Positions 50,157 through 58,594 of a stretch of 64,000 bases of DNA are shown here, in pieces. Position 1 is the first letter of the stretch. Every line of letters begins with the position of its first letter. Position numbers and translations under genes: made by a program. Source of the stretch: JAXLXE01 sp046328115 (GTDB lineage: Bacteria; Chloroflexota; UBA6077; JACCZL01); the NCBI GenBank assembly GCA_046328115.1, contig JAXLXE010000003.1, forward strand, positions 124,001-188,000. Direction: 5' to 3'. Under the pieces are notes generated by a model, which saw only the letters and a program-made list of their open reading frames with translations, did not search any database and was not told where the DNA came from.

Positions 50157-51170
50157 TTAACCGAGCCCTTCAAACCACGCCAGGATGGCGCCTCCCGAGA
50201 CGAACACCTCGGGACCAGTCTCGGCTATCGCGTCGCCGAAACGCGCATAGTTGGTGCTCGAGCAGTGGATGACACGGGCCACCGAGCCGTCTGCCACCTC
50301 GGTGACAATCCCCACGTGTCCGTACGGCCGACTCGGTTGCCGGCTTGGATACACCATGAGTGCACCAACCCGTGACGTCTCCAGTGGACGGAAGAACCCG
50401 GTGGTCGTGCGCACATCGTTCACGATCGCGTCGGTGTTGATCCAGCCGCCGTTGAACTGCCGATACAGATTGTGGTCGGTCTGCCGGGAAATGCCCAGAC
50501 ACCAGCACACGAAGCCGCTGCAATCGCAGCCGTTGGACGGAGATCCGGGCAACGCGGACTGCGGCCGCATCCCGCCCTGGCCGAGCTGGTACTTGAACCC
50601 GTGGCCAAGAGCTGACCTGCTGCGCGCGATCAGGCGGTCTACCGACTCGAGAGGTCCCTCGGTGCGTTGCGCCGTCATCGCGTAGGCGCGTTCCATGGCG
50701 CGGGCAATGCTCGCAATGCTGGAGCCCCAGCTCGGATCTGAAGCGTAGTGGGCATTCATGCCGTAACTCCCACTTCCGCCACGGCCAAGGCAGGGCGAGC
50801 CTTCATAGTAGTCACCATTCGGACTCAGGTACAGCGCGTCGATCCGCCCCATCACGAAGTCCACGCACGCCCCGCGGTCGGGGAAGCCCGTGGCACTGCT
50901 ATAGGGCGACGAGTCAAACGCGGACCAGCCGTACAAGTTGTGCTTCTCGCGCGCTATGCGCGAGCTACCCCAGCCAGACTCGAGCGCGGCGTGGGCGACG
51001 ATGTACGTAGCATTGATCTGATACTTCTGGGCCGCCGCCAACGCCAGCGCACCAATCCCTGCCAGCTCACCGTTGCGCTTGGTGCGCACGTATTCATCGA
51101 TGAACGAAGCGGTCAGTGGCGAAACCCGGGTCTTGAGATTCGTATCGATCGAGAACGGTTCGGCCGGCAT
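50157..51170 (-). CDS. Two-domain peptidoglycan hydrolase: glucosaminidase plus NlpC/P60
   Basis: 337 residues, no signal peptide and no membrane helix. Residues 15-165 are a mannosyl-glycoprotein endo-beta-N-acetylglucosaminidase domain (IVAHAALESGWGSSRIAREKHNLYGW, with the catalytic Glu). Residues 195-337 are an NlpC/P60-like peptidase: Cys in CDCSGFVCW, His in YGHVGIV and a second His in VIHCSS. Together they cut both glycan and peptide parts of peptidoglycan. A leaderless, two-activity enzyme is typical of phage or tailocin endolysins or of cargo carried by other means. No phage genes surround it. Confidence 0.85.
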   Translation of the reverse strand: MPAEPFSIDTNLKTRVSPLTASFIDEYVRTKRNGELAGIGALALAAAQKYQINATYIVAHAALESGWGSSRIAREKHNLYGWSAFDSSPYSSATGFPDRGACVDFVMGRIDALYLSPNGDYYEGSPCLGRGGSGSYGMNAHYASDPSWGSSIASIARAMERAYAMTAQRTEGPLESVDRLIARSRSALGHGFKYQLGQGGMRPQSALPGSPSNGCDCSGFVCWCLGISRQTDHNLYRQFNGGWINTDAIVNDVRTTTGFFRPLETSRVGALMVYPSRQPSRPYGHVGIVTEVADGSVARVIHCSSTNYARFGDAIAETGPEVFVSGGAILAWFEGLG

Positions 51171-51192
51171 CTTTGCACCCTCACTCCGAAAG

Positions 51193-51240
51193 CCCCCGCC
51201 GCTTCGCCGCGGCCCCGGCGCTTCGGCGTCGGCGCGGGGG
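51193..51240 (-). terminator. Large hairpin ending the ABC sugar operon
   Basis: CCCCCGC pairs with GCGGGGG around smaller inner hairpins; CTTTCGG follows on the minus strand. It sits between the permease gene (stop 51453) and the hydrolase start. The rest of the 282-base gap shows nothing else. Confidence 0.45.
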
Positions 51241-51452
51241 ACCCGCCGTCTCGAAGTGCAGCTATCGCGACGCCTCTACCGAGACCGGTCCGGCGAGCCT
51301 GCGCGATTCGCCGGGCGCTCAGTGGGTGCGCGTCGCGATCACCGGGGAGTGCCAGCAGAATAGCGCGGAGTCGGGCATCGCGCTGTGATCCTCGTCACAC
51401 CAGCCAGACATTCGGCCGGCCCAACCAGGCATGCGCCGGCGGGGCAGCGGCG

Positions 51453-52349
51453 TCAGCCCTTGAGGCCGCTCAGCACGATGCCTCGCACGAAATACCGCTG
51501 AGCTGCGAAGAACAGCACCACGCACGGCACGATCATGATGATCGTCCCCGCCATCAGCAGGTGCTCCTTCGGCTCGCCTGCCTCTAGCGGCGCCGTCTGG
51601 AAGTAGCGCAGACCCAGCGAGATCGTGAACTTCTCAGGCGTGTTGAGGAAGATCAAAGGCTCGATGAACGCGTTCCAGTGAAACAGTGCCGCGAAAATCG
51701 CGACCGTCGTGATCGCTGGCCGGCAGAGCGGCACCAGCACTTCCCAGAGGATCTGCAGCGAGTTCGCGCCATCGATCTTGGCCGCCTCATCGTAGTCGCG
51801 CGGGATGGTCATGAAGAACTGCCGCAGCAGAAAGATGAAGAAAGGCCCCCCGCCAAACCAGTGCGGCACGACCAACGGCGTCAGCGTGTCAAGCCATCCC
51901 AACACCTTGAACAGGAGGAAGCTGGGCACAATCGTGACCTCCCACGGCACCATCAGCGTGGACAGCACCAGTAGGAACAGCGGCCCCTTGAACGGAAACC
52001 GGAATCGGGCAAAGCCATACGCCACCAGAGTCGCTGAGGCTGTCTGCCCCAACGTCGCCAGTCCTGTCACCAGAATCGAGTTGATGTAGAAGTTCAGGAA
52101 CGGGACTTTGTTCCACGCGTACACGAAGTTCTCGAAGTGCGGTTCCTTGGGCCAAAACGTGGGCGGGAACGTGGAGATCTCGCTGGCATCCTTCAGCGAC
52201 GAGATCACCGTCCAGACGAACGGCCCCATGAAGAAGAAGGACAAAAGGGCAACGCCGGCGTAGAAGAACGCTCCGTTGCGGATCCGACTCCACCGCCGGG
52301 AGTATTGCCCCACGGCGGCCTTCGGCATCGTCAGCGCGCTACTTTGCAT
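51453..52349 (-). CDS. ABC sugar permease, MalG-like
   Basis: 298 residues from ATG 52349, overlapping the end of the upstream permease gene by 11 bases. Six helices; EAA loop DEAAKIDGANSLQILWEVLVPLCRPAI; typical end YFVRGIVLSGLKG. Forms the import channel with the MalF-like protein. The ATPase is not encoded here and must be shared from elsewhere. Confidence 0.92.
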   Translation of the reverse strand: MQSSALTMPKAAVGQYSRRWSRIRNGAFFYAGVALLSFFFMGPFVWTVISSLKDASEISTFPPTFWPKEPHFENFVYAWNKVPFLNFYINSILVTGLATLGQTASATLVAYGFARFRFPFKGPLFLLVLSTLMVPWEVTIVPSFLLFKVLGWLDTLTPLVVPHWFGGGPFFIFLLRQFFMTIPRDYDEAAKIDGANSLQILWEVLVPLCRPAITTVAIFAALFHWNAFIEPLIFLNTPEKFTISLGLRYFQTAPLEAGEPKEHLLMAGTIIMIVPCVVLFFAAQRYFVRGIVLSGLKG

Positions 52350-53295
52350 CCGCGTTCCCCTCGGTCGCATCCGAGCCGGCGTAAAAGACCCACCGGTTGG
52401 AGACGCGGAACTGAATTGCCGTCAGCACCAGCACGATGAGGAAGAACACCCACGCCATCGCCGCGGCGTAGCCCATCCGCGAGAATTCAAAGGCGTTCTT
52501 GAACAGATGGTAGACGTAGAAGTACGTCGCGTAGTTGGGCCCCCCACCGGTGGCGATGTAGGACAGCGAGAACACCGAGAGTGAGCCAATGATGGTCAGC
52601 ACCACGTTGAAGAACATCGTCGGCGAGATCAGCGGCAGCGTCACGTTCCAAAACTTCCGCCAGGTGCCGGCTCCGTCGATCTCCGCCGCCTCGTACATCT
52701 CCTGCGGGACGCTCTGGAGCGCCGCCAGGAAGATAATCATGCGGCTCCCGCCGATCGAGCCCCACAGCGCAATGATCGCTACCGACGGGATCGCCCAGGC
52801 GCCAGACTGCAGCCACGCCGGCCCCTGGATCCCAACCATCCCGAGCAGGTAGTTGAGCAAACCTATGGTGGGTTGGAAGATCCATACCCAGAGCAGCGCC
52901 GAGGCGATGACCGGCGTGATCGAGGGGAGGAAAAAGAAGGTCCGAAACGTGGTGGTGCCCCAATAGTTCTGGCTCAGCAATAGCGCCGCGCCCAGCGAGC
53001 CAGCCACTCCGAGCGTGACGTTCAGCACCGCGAACGTGCCGGTCCGCCGCAGCGACTCCCAGAACTGTTCGTCATAGAAGAACGCCTCTCGGTAGTTCTC
53101 CAGACCTATCCAGACGGGCGGCGTGATGATGTTGAACTTGGTGAAGCTCAGGTACAGCGACGCGATCATCGGATACGCCGTGAAGATCAGGAAGCCCAGC
53201 AGAAAGGGCGAGATGTAGAGCAGGCCCTCGATCGCCTCGCGCCGAGCCAGCGTCGATCGATTCGGCGACGACCCGACCCGCGCGACAGTTGCCAT
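52339..53295 (-). CDS. ABC sugar permease, MalF-like
   Basis: 318 residues. Six helices; LLYISPFLLGFLIFTAYPMIASLYLSFT at the first, EAA loop MYEAAEIDGAGTWRKFWNVTLPLISPTM. Partner of the MalG-like permease. The last codons hold the start of that gene. Confidence 0.92.
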   Translation of the reverse strand: MATVARVGSSPNRSTLARREAIEGLLYISPFLLGFLIFTAYPMIASLYLSFTKFNIITPPVWIGLENYREAFFYDEQFWESLRRTGTFAVLNVTLGVAGSLGAALLLSQNYWGTTTFRTFFFLPSITPVIASALLWVWIFQPTIGLLNYLLGMVGIQGPAWLQSGAWAIPSVAIIALWGSIGGSRMIIFLAALQSVPQEMYEAAEIDGAGTWRKFWNVTLPLISPTMFFNVVLTIIGSLSVFSLSYIATGGGPNYATYFYVYHLFKNAFEFSRMGYAAAMAWVFFLIVLVLTAIQFRVSNRWVFYAGSDATEGNADAK

Positions 53296-53374
53296 CAGAT
53301 CTGCCTCCCACTCATTCGGCGCATCGGGCCAGCTTCCTACCGGGCACCGGCGGAGAGCGGGCTAGCGCCAGGCA

Positions 53375-54463
53375 TCAGCGTTGCTGGCGCCTGATGAACT
53401 CCTCGTTGAGCTCGTAGCCTATTCCCGGCCGCGTCGGAATCTCCAGGTATCCGTCGCGCGGCTCCAACGGCTCCGTCAGTAACTGGCGGTACGTCGGGAG
53501 GTGGCGGATGATCATCTCCTGGATCAGAAAATTTGGCGTGCACGCGTCCACCTGGATCGCCGCTGCCGTGTTGATCGGTCCAAAAGGATTGTGCGGGGCT
53601 ATCGGCACGTAGTAGGCCTCCGCCATCGCCGCAATCTTCTTGGTCTCCAGGATTCCACCAGTGTGACACACGTCGGGCTGGATGATGTCCGCAGCCTGCT
53701 TGGCCAACAGCTCACGGAACCCAAACTTCGTATACAGCCGCTCGCCCGTCGCAACCGGCACGTTGATCTCGGCCGCTACCTTGACCATCGCGTCGACATT
53801 TTCCGGATCCACCGGCTCCTCGAAGAAGTAGGGATCGTACGCCTCCATCATCCGTCCCGCCCGGATGGCGTTGTTCACGTTCAGCTTCCCATGTGCTTCG
53901 ATCAGCAGCTCCACGTCCGGCCCCACGGCCGCTCGTACCGCCCGGATTTGCGCGATGCTCTCGCGGAGTCGCTCCGGCTCGATGTGCGGGTTCACCGGTC
54001 CAAACGGGTCCCATTTCAGGGCACGGTACCCCTGCTCCACCGCCCTGGCCGCCGCCTCGGCCGCGGTCTCGGGTGAGTTCACACCCTGCGACCAGCCATT
54101 CCCGTAAGCGCGCAGCCGCTCGCGGAACCTGCCGCCCAGCAGCTCGTACACAGGAACACCCAGAGCCTTGCCCTTGATGTCCCACAGCGCTATCTCAATC
54201 CCTGAGATCGCCGCGGTCGCTATCGGACCACCGCGAACGTTGTGGTAGACCCGATACAGCGACTGCCAATGCTCCTCGATCCGTCCAGGGTCGAGTCCCA
54301 CCAGCCGGCTTCCCAACTCCTCAACGGCCGTGGCGGCGATGCGAGCCGCGTTGCTCGCCTCGCCGTATCCCACCAGTCCTTCATCTGTGCTGATCTTGAC
54401 AAACAGCCAGTCGTCGGCTGACCCCGACTTGAAAAAGAGGGTCTCGACCCGCGTGATCTTCAC
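53375..54463 (-). CDS. Galactonate dehydratase-like enolase-superfamily enzyme in ABC operon
   Basis: 362 residues. Close in plan to D-galactonate dehydratase: KWDPFG (Lys), LLIEAHGKLN with the Glu/His pair (Asp/His in DgoD), FFEEP, ATGERLYTKFGFR, DVCHTGG and IAPHNPFGPI (second His). It probably removes water from an aldonic acid to give a 2-keto-3-deoxy acid. Its place between the binding protein and permeases says the imported solute, or its oxidised form, is the substrate. Confidence 0.9.
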   Translation of the reverse strand: MKITRVETLFFKSGSADDWLFVKISTDEGLVGYGEASNAARIAATAVEELGSRLVGLDPGRIEEHWQSLYRVYHNVRGGPIATAAISGIEIALWDIKGKALGVPVYELLGGRFRERLRAYGNGWSQGVNSPETAAEAAARAVEQGYRALKWDPFGPVNPHIEPERLRESIAQIRAVRAAVGPDVELLIEAHGKLNVNNAIRAGRMMEAYDPYFFEEPVDPENVDAMVKVAAEINVPVATGERLYTKFGFRELLAKQAADIIQPDVCHTGGILETKKIAAMAEAYYVPIAPHNPFGPINTAAAIQVDACTPNFLIQEMIIRHLPTYRQLLTEPLEPRDGYLEIPTRPGIGYELNEEFIRRQQR

Positions 54464-54484
54464 TCAACCAACCCCTGGAGACCG

Positions 54485-55981
54485 CTAAGGCTTTGGCTTG
54501 TCCAGGATCTGCTGGAGCTGCGCGTTCAGATCGTCGAAGAACTTCTGCTCGAACTTCACGTCTCCGTTGAACAGTCCGCTGAGCTTCTGCTTGATCAGCG
54601 TGTCCATCTCGCCGCCACGGAAGTTCGCGGGCACGTAGAGCGGGCCCGCCTCCTCAGCCTGCTTGATCCACACCTGATGCAGCGGATTTGCGAGCAGCCG
54701 CGGATCGTTGAATGAGTCCGGCCGGGCTCCACACGTACCAGACGCGCCGCCGCGCCCTTCACCCAGGCGGATACCGGTCTCCTTGTCGCAAAGCATCTTC
54801 GTGAGCTCCCACGCCTCCTTCTGCGACTTGGACGCCCGATTGATCATGATGACGTCCACGCCCGCCATCGAGCCCCGGCTCTTCGTGGGGCCCAGCGGCA
54901 TCATCGTGTCCTTCACCTCGAACTTGTCCTTCACCCGAGTTGGAAGACTCTTGGCCGAGGAGCCGGCCTGGTACATCGCCCCCGTTCCCGCCACGAACAT
55001 TGCGTCTTGCGGGTTCGCGGGGTCACCGCCAAGCTGCTGCACGTTCGGCGAGGCCTTGTGGGAGAAGACGAGATCGTGGATCCACTTCACTCCTGCCACA
55101 GCCTCGGGAGAGTTCACAACCGCCTTCTTGCCATCCTTGTCGGTCACGTCCCCGCCGAAGTTTCGCGTGGTCACCACGAGAGACTCATAGCCGCCCTGGG
55201 CCGTGCCAATCTGGATCGGCAGGAACCCAAAGCGCGTCGGGCGACCGCTCGCGTCTGCCTTGGTCATCTTCTTGGCGATCTCCACGAACTCGGCCTGGCT
55301 CGTCTCGAGCGTTGGTGGAGCCACCTTCTCCTCATTGAACGCGCTGGCGTTGTAGTACAGCCCGATCGCGAACGGCTGCAGCTTGAACGGGATGCCCAGC
55401 AGCTTCCCCTCGAAGACCTTAGCGGCCTGCACGGAAACCGGGTAGTACTGGTTCAGGTCAAAATTGTCGGCCTTCACCACGTCATCCATGACCAGGCCCA
55501 CGCCATTGGACATGAAGTACGGACCCCAGCCCTGGTGGATGATGGTCCAGAACACGTCGCCCATCTGGCCGCCCGCGATGAGCGTCTGCAGCTTAGTGTG
55601 GTACTCGGCGGCTGGGAAGCTCTCGATCTTGACCTTGACGCCGGCGTTCTTCCCCTCGAACTCGGGTAGCCGGTCGTTGAGCGTGTCGGCCTCATTGCCC
55701 GTCCGCACGTGAAGCCGCAGCTCCACCGGCGCACCGCTGGCAGCCGGCTTCGCGGCCGCTACCGGCGCGGCCGCTGGCTTGCTCTCAGCGACTGGCGCGG
55801 CCGGCTTGGCGGCCTCCGCTGGCTTGCTCTCCGCCGGCTTGCTGGGCGCGGCGGCCGGTGCCTGCGTCCCGCCGCAGGCAGCTACGATCGGCGTAATTGC
55901 CACTCCGAGCACGGCGGTGCTGAGGCCGCGGAGCGCCACCCGACGACTGAACCGTCGCGGTTCCGTCTGTGCCGAACCCAT
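54485..55981 (-). CDS. ABC solute-binding lipoprotein (sugar type) of the dehydratase operon
   Basis: 498 residues from ATG 55981, GGGAGG upstream; the frame to 56089 has no support. Tat motif RRFSRRVALRG, lipobox near IVAAC, then repeats of Lys-Pro-Ala-Glu-Ser. The mature domain is a family 1 sugar-type receptor (LRLHVRTGNEADTLNDRLPEFEGKNAGVKVKIESF, GQMGDVFWTI, FKLQPFAIGLYYNASAF). First gene of an operon that runs through dehydratase and two permeases. Confidence 0.9.
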   Translation of the reverse strand: MGSAQTEPRRFSRRVALRGLSTAVLGVAITPIVAACGGTQAPAAAPSKPAESKPAEAAKPAAPVAESKPAAAPVAAAKPAASGAPVELRLHVRTGNEADTLNDRLPEFEGKNAGVKVKIESFPAAEYHTKLQTLIAGGQMGDVFWTIIHQGWGPYFMSNGVGLVMDDVVKADNFDLNQYYPVSVQAAKVFEGKLLGIPFKLQPFAIGLYYNASAFNEEKVAPPTLETSQAEFVEIAKKMTKADASGRPTRFGFLPIQIGTAQGGYESLVVTTRNFGGDVTDKDGKKAVVNSPEAVAGVKWIHDLVFSHKASPNVQQLGGDPANPQDAMFVAGTGAMYQAGSSAKSLPTRVKDKFEVKDTMMPLGPTKSRGSMAGVDVIMINRASKSQKEAWELTKMLCDKETGIRLGEGRGGASGTCGARPDSFNDPRLLANPLHQVWIKQAEEAGPLYVPANFRGGEMDTLIKQKLSGLFNGDVKFEQKFFDDLNAQLQQILDKPKP

Positions 55982-56061
55982 GCAATGCCTCCCAGGATCG
56001 CGCATCGTTGCGACCCGTACTCTAGCGATGGCCCCTGGGAGTCTCGACCGGCCTCCACCCA

Positions 56062-56119
56062 GAGTGCCTGAGCAAGCCTGCTCGAACACTCGGCGGTAAC
56101 GCCGTGGCGGAACTCCGCC
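56062..56119 (-). other. Structured 5' leader of the ABC sugar operon
   Basis: Two hairpins lie in the untranslated leader: GGCGGA/TCCGCC at 56106-56119, and a nested pair (GAGTG/CACTC outside, GAGCA/TGCTC inside) at 56062-56091. The leader from the promoter at 56146 to the ATG at 55981 is about 160 bases. No known riboswitch class is recognised. Confidence 0.35.
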
Positions 56120-56145
56120 CTCTCCGCTGTGCCTCGCTGCCGGCT

Positions 56146-56175
56146 ACTAAACACACTCAACTGGAAGCGTGTCAA
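56146..56175 (-). promoter_or_regulatory. Promoter of the ABC sugar operon
   Basis: TTGACA (56175-56170, perfect -35) and TTTAGT (56151-56146, four of six) are 18 bases apart on the minus strand. It is the best sigma-70-type promoter in the window. Confidence 0.6.
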
Positions 56176-56189
56176 ATCGGCACCGGGCC

Positions 56190-57428
56190 CTACGCCGTCA
56201 GCCACAGGGCGGAGATCGGCACCGCGTACAGGTTTTCCCCAAACGGCACCACGTTCGCACCCAGGTAGAGCACGACGCCTCGGTAGAACCGGGCGCCGGC
56301 GATCTCGCGCAGGTGACGGAGACCGCGGAAGTCCGCCGCGCTCGGAGAAGCGGAGCGCTTCACCTCGACTCCCACCACGCGACCGTCGGGGTGCTCCAAT
56401 ACCAGGTCCACCTCCTGCCGCGTGTGCGTCCGGAAGTGGTGCAGCGTTGGGCGACTCTGCGACCAGCCAATCTGGCGGCTCAGTTCGCCCGCCACGAACG
56501 ACTCCAGCACCTGGCCCGACCACAGTGCATCCCCGCGCAGCGCGCGTTCGTCCAGACCCAGGAGGTGACACAAGAGTCCGGAATCCACCACGTGCACCTT
56601 TGGGGCCTTGGCGATGCGATGTCCTCGGTTGGTACTCCAGGCGGGCAGCGTGTTCACCAGGAAGGTCATCTCAAAGAGCGTCCAGTACCGTCGCAACGTG
56701 CTCTGCGCCATCGCCGCGTCCCGTGCCAGGTCCGCCGCGTTCAGCAGCCCCGCGGTCCTTGCAGCAGTCAGGCGGAGCAGGCGGGGAAGTTCTCGCCGCC
56801 CCTCAATGTTGGCAATCTCACGCACATCGCGGTCCAGTACCGTGGACTCGTAGGATCTAAACCAGGCCCGCCTGCGCTCGCCAGAGCGCCGCCCCTGCGC
56901 CTCCGGAAACCCGCCGCGCGCGATCCGATCCACGAGATCCGCCCACGTCACCGCCTCCCTGGAGACGGATGGCTCGAACACCCGCTCAAAAGACGCGTCC
57001 ACGAAGCGCTCGAGTCGCTCCTCGATCTCGCCCTGGGAAAAGGGCCATAGCGTGATCAGTTCAAGCCGTCCCGCCAACGCCTGCGCAACTTCTGGCACGA
57101 GCAACGCGTTTGCCGAGCCGGTCAGCAAGAACCGGCCGGGGCGCCGATCGCGATCCACGCTCGCCTTGATCGCCCGGAAGAGGCCCGGCGCAAGCTGGAC
57201 CTCATCCAGCACAACCCTCCCAGAGAGGCCGGCAACGAAGCCATCCGGGTCTGACGTCGCCGCCCGTAGCACCGCCACGTCATCCAGTGTCAGGTACTGG
57301 CCAGGCCTCTCACCCAGCGCGGCCTGGGCCAGAGTGGACTTTCCCGCCTGGCGTGGGCCCTGGATAAACACCACCGGCGTGTCGCCCAGCGCCGCCATCA
57401 GATCGCCCACGACACCGCGCCGAATCAT
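56190..57428 (-). CDS. AAA ATPase with DUF4143 domain
   Basis: 412 residues. P-loop GPRQAGKSTL, Walker B VVLDEVQ and arginine/sensor part FLLTGSANALL form the N-terminal ATPase. The C-terminal DUF4143 has nuclease-like features (WSGQVLESFVAGELSRQIGW, HHFRTHTRQEVDLVLEHPDGRVVGVEVKRS, with the Asp, Glu-x-Lys core of PD-(D/E)XK). These proteins are widespread, of unknown role and often near mobile or toxin-like genes. A -10 (TATACT, 57440-57435) stands six bases before the ATG, implying a leaderless message, and a triple repeat lies across the -35 region. Confidence 0.9.
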   Translation of the reverse strand: MIRRGVVGDLMAALGDTPVVFIQGPRQAGKSTLAQAALGERPGQYLTLDDVAVLRAATSDPDGFVAGLSGRVVLDEVQLAPGLFRAIKASVDRDRRPGRFLLTGSANALLVPEVAQALAGRLELITLWPFSQGEIEERLERFVDASFERVFEPSVSREAVTWADLVDRIARGGFPEAQGRRSGERRRAWFRSYESTVLDRDVREIANIEGRRELPRLLRLTAARTAGLLNAADLARDAAMAQSTLRRYWTLFEMTFLVNTLPAWSTNRGHRIAKAPKVHVVDSGLLCHLLGLDERALRGDALWSGQVLESFVAGELSRQIGWSQSRPTLHHFRTHTRQEVDLVLEHPDGRVVGVEVKRSASPSAADFRGLRHLREIAGARFYRGVVLYLGANVVPFGENLYAVPISALWLTA

Positions 57429-57450
57429 GGCGCTAGTATATCGAGTGATC

Positions 57451-57509
57451 TGGTGTAAATTCCACCACTCACTGGTGGAATTTACACCAGTGAGTGGTGG
57501 AATTTACAC
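57451..57509. repeat. Operator-like array before the DUF4143 gene
   Basis: GTGTAAATTCCACCA occurs at 57453-57467, and its reverse complement at 57473-57487 and 57495-57509. The first two extend to a perfect 17-bp inverted repeat (57451-57467 and 57473-57489) with a 5-base centre. The copies are 20 and 22 bases apart, about two helical turns, and overlap the promoter region of the ATPase gene. Confidence 0.8.
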
Positions 57510-57518
57510 ACCCATCTG

Positions 57519-58457
57519 CTAATCCAAAAGCGGTCGCACCTCGCGAGCAAAGCGCTCGAGCGACTCCAGCGTCCCGCTCAAGGTCTCCGCCGGATAGCAC
57601 CGAATCACCAGGTACTCGCACCCCGCGTCCGCGTAACGGCGGATCCGTTCGGCCTGCTCTGCCGCGCCGCCGGTCAGATCGAAATCCTTCGGCTCAGTGG
57701 GGCCTCCACCGGGCGGATACACGCTGAGCACGTTGGACACCACCAGGCTGGACGGGTCCCGGCCGTACTGGCCGCACAACTCATGCAGCACCGCCGTACC
57801 CTGCCGCACCTCCTCCAGGCTACCCCGGACCAGGTGCCACCCATCGCCGAACTGAGCCGCGCGTCGGATGGAGCGGCGCCCGTGTCCGCCAACCCAGATC
57901 GGTGGACCTCCCGGTTGGGCCGGGATAGGTCGCGCCCGCAACGCGGGGAACCGGTACACCTCCCCATCAAAGGACTTATCCGCCTTGTCCGCCCAGATCT
58001 CCCGATATACCCGGATCGCCTCGTCCGTGGCCTTTCCCCGCCGATCGAACGTGTCCACGCCGAGCGCATCAAACTCCTCGCGCATCCAGCCCGCGCCGAT
58101 GCCCAAGATCGTCCGGCCGCCGGACAGCGCGTCCAGCGTGGCCCACTGCTTGGCCACCACGAGTGGCTGGCGCTGCGGCAGCACCAGCACCGTGGTCCCC
58201 ACCTTCACTCGTGAGGTGGCGCCGGCCACGTAGGTCAGCGTGGTGATGGGCTCAAAGTAGTTCTGCATAGCATCCGGGTTGAAGGTCCCTGGAGGCCCGT
58301 AGGGATACTTCTCATCATCGATCCGGCTGGGTATCACCACGTGGTCGGAAGCCCACACCGAATCGAAGCCAAGCTCGTCCGCCCGACGCGCGATGGCGAC
58401 GATCCCGGCAGGCGTGGCAAACGGGCCGCCGTTCCCGAGACTCACCCCAAACTTCAC
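57519..58457 (-). CDS. LLM-class oxidoreductase, probable F420-dependent (TIGR03619-like)
   Basis: 312 residues from GTG 58457. MKFGVSLGNGGPFATPAGIVAIARRADELGFDSVWASDHVVIP, RVKVGTTVLVLPQRQPLVVAKQWATLDALSGGRTILGIGAGW and PIWVGGHGRRSIRRAAQFGDGW match the Rv2161c-like group of F420-dependent luciferase-like enzymes. The cofactor assignment is from family knowledge only. Divergent from another LLM gene at 58595. Confidence 0.9.
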   Translation of the reverse strand: MKFGVSLGNGGPFATPAGIVAIARRADELGFDSVWASDHVVIPSRIDDEKYPYGPPGTFNPDAMQNYFEPITTLTYVAGATSRVKVGTTVLVLPQRQPLVVAKQWATLDALSGGRTILGIGAGWMREEFDALGVDTFDRRGKATDEAIRVYREIWADKADKSFDGEVYRFPALRARPIPAQPGGPPIWVGGHGRRSIRRAAQFGDGWHLVRGSLEEVRQGTAVLHELCGQYGRDPSSLVVSNVLSVYPPGGGPTEPKDFDLTGGAAEQAERIRRYADAGCEYLVIRCYPAETLSGTLESLERFAREVRPLLD

Positions 58458-58547
58458 AACTCACCTCACACACCGTCTGCCCGCGTTCCGGCACGCGCAA
58501 CGGCGCCCCAAGCGTACACCCGTCGTCGCCAATATTCGTGACCACGC

Positions 58548-58553
58548 TACAAT
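58548..58553 (+). promoter_or_regulatory. -10 element of the second LLM gene
   Basis: TACAAT (GCTACAATCG) is five of six to TATAAT, 42 bases before ATG 58595. No -35 is evident. Confidence 0.5.
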
Positions 58554-58594
58554 CGCCCACACCCCCACGCGCGCACCAGAATGGGAGCGGGACC

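Noticed and set aside
56062..56119. A known riboswitch in the ABC operon leader
   Set aside because: Hairpins are present but no conserved core of a known class could be matched by eye.
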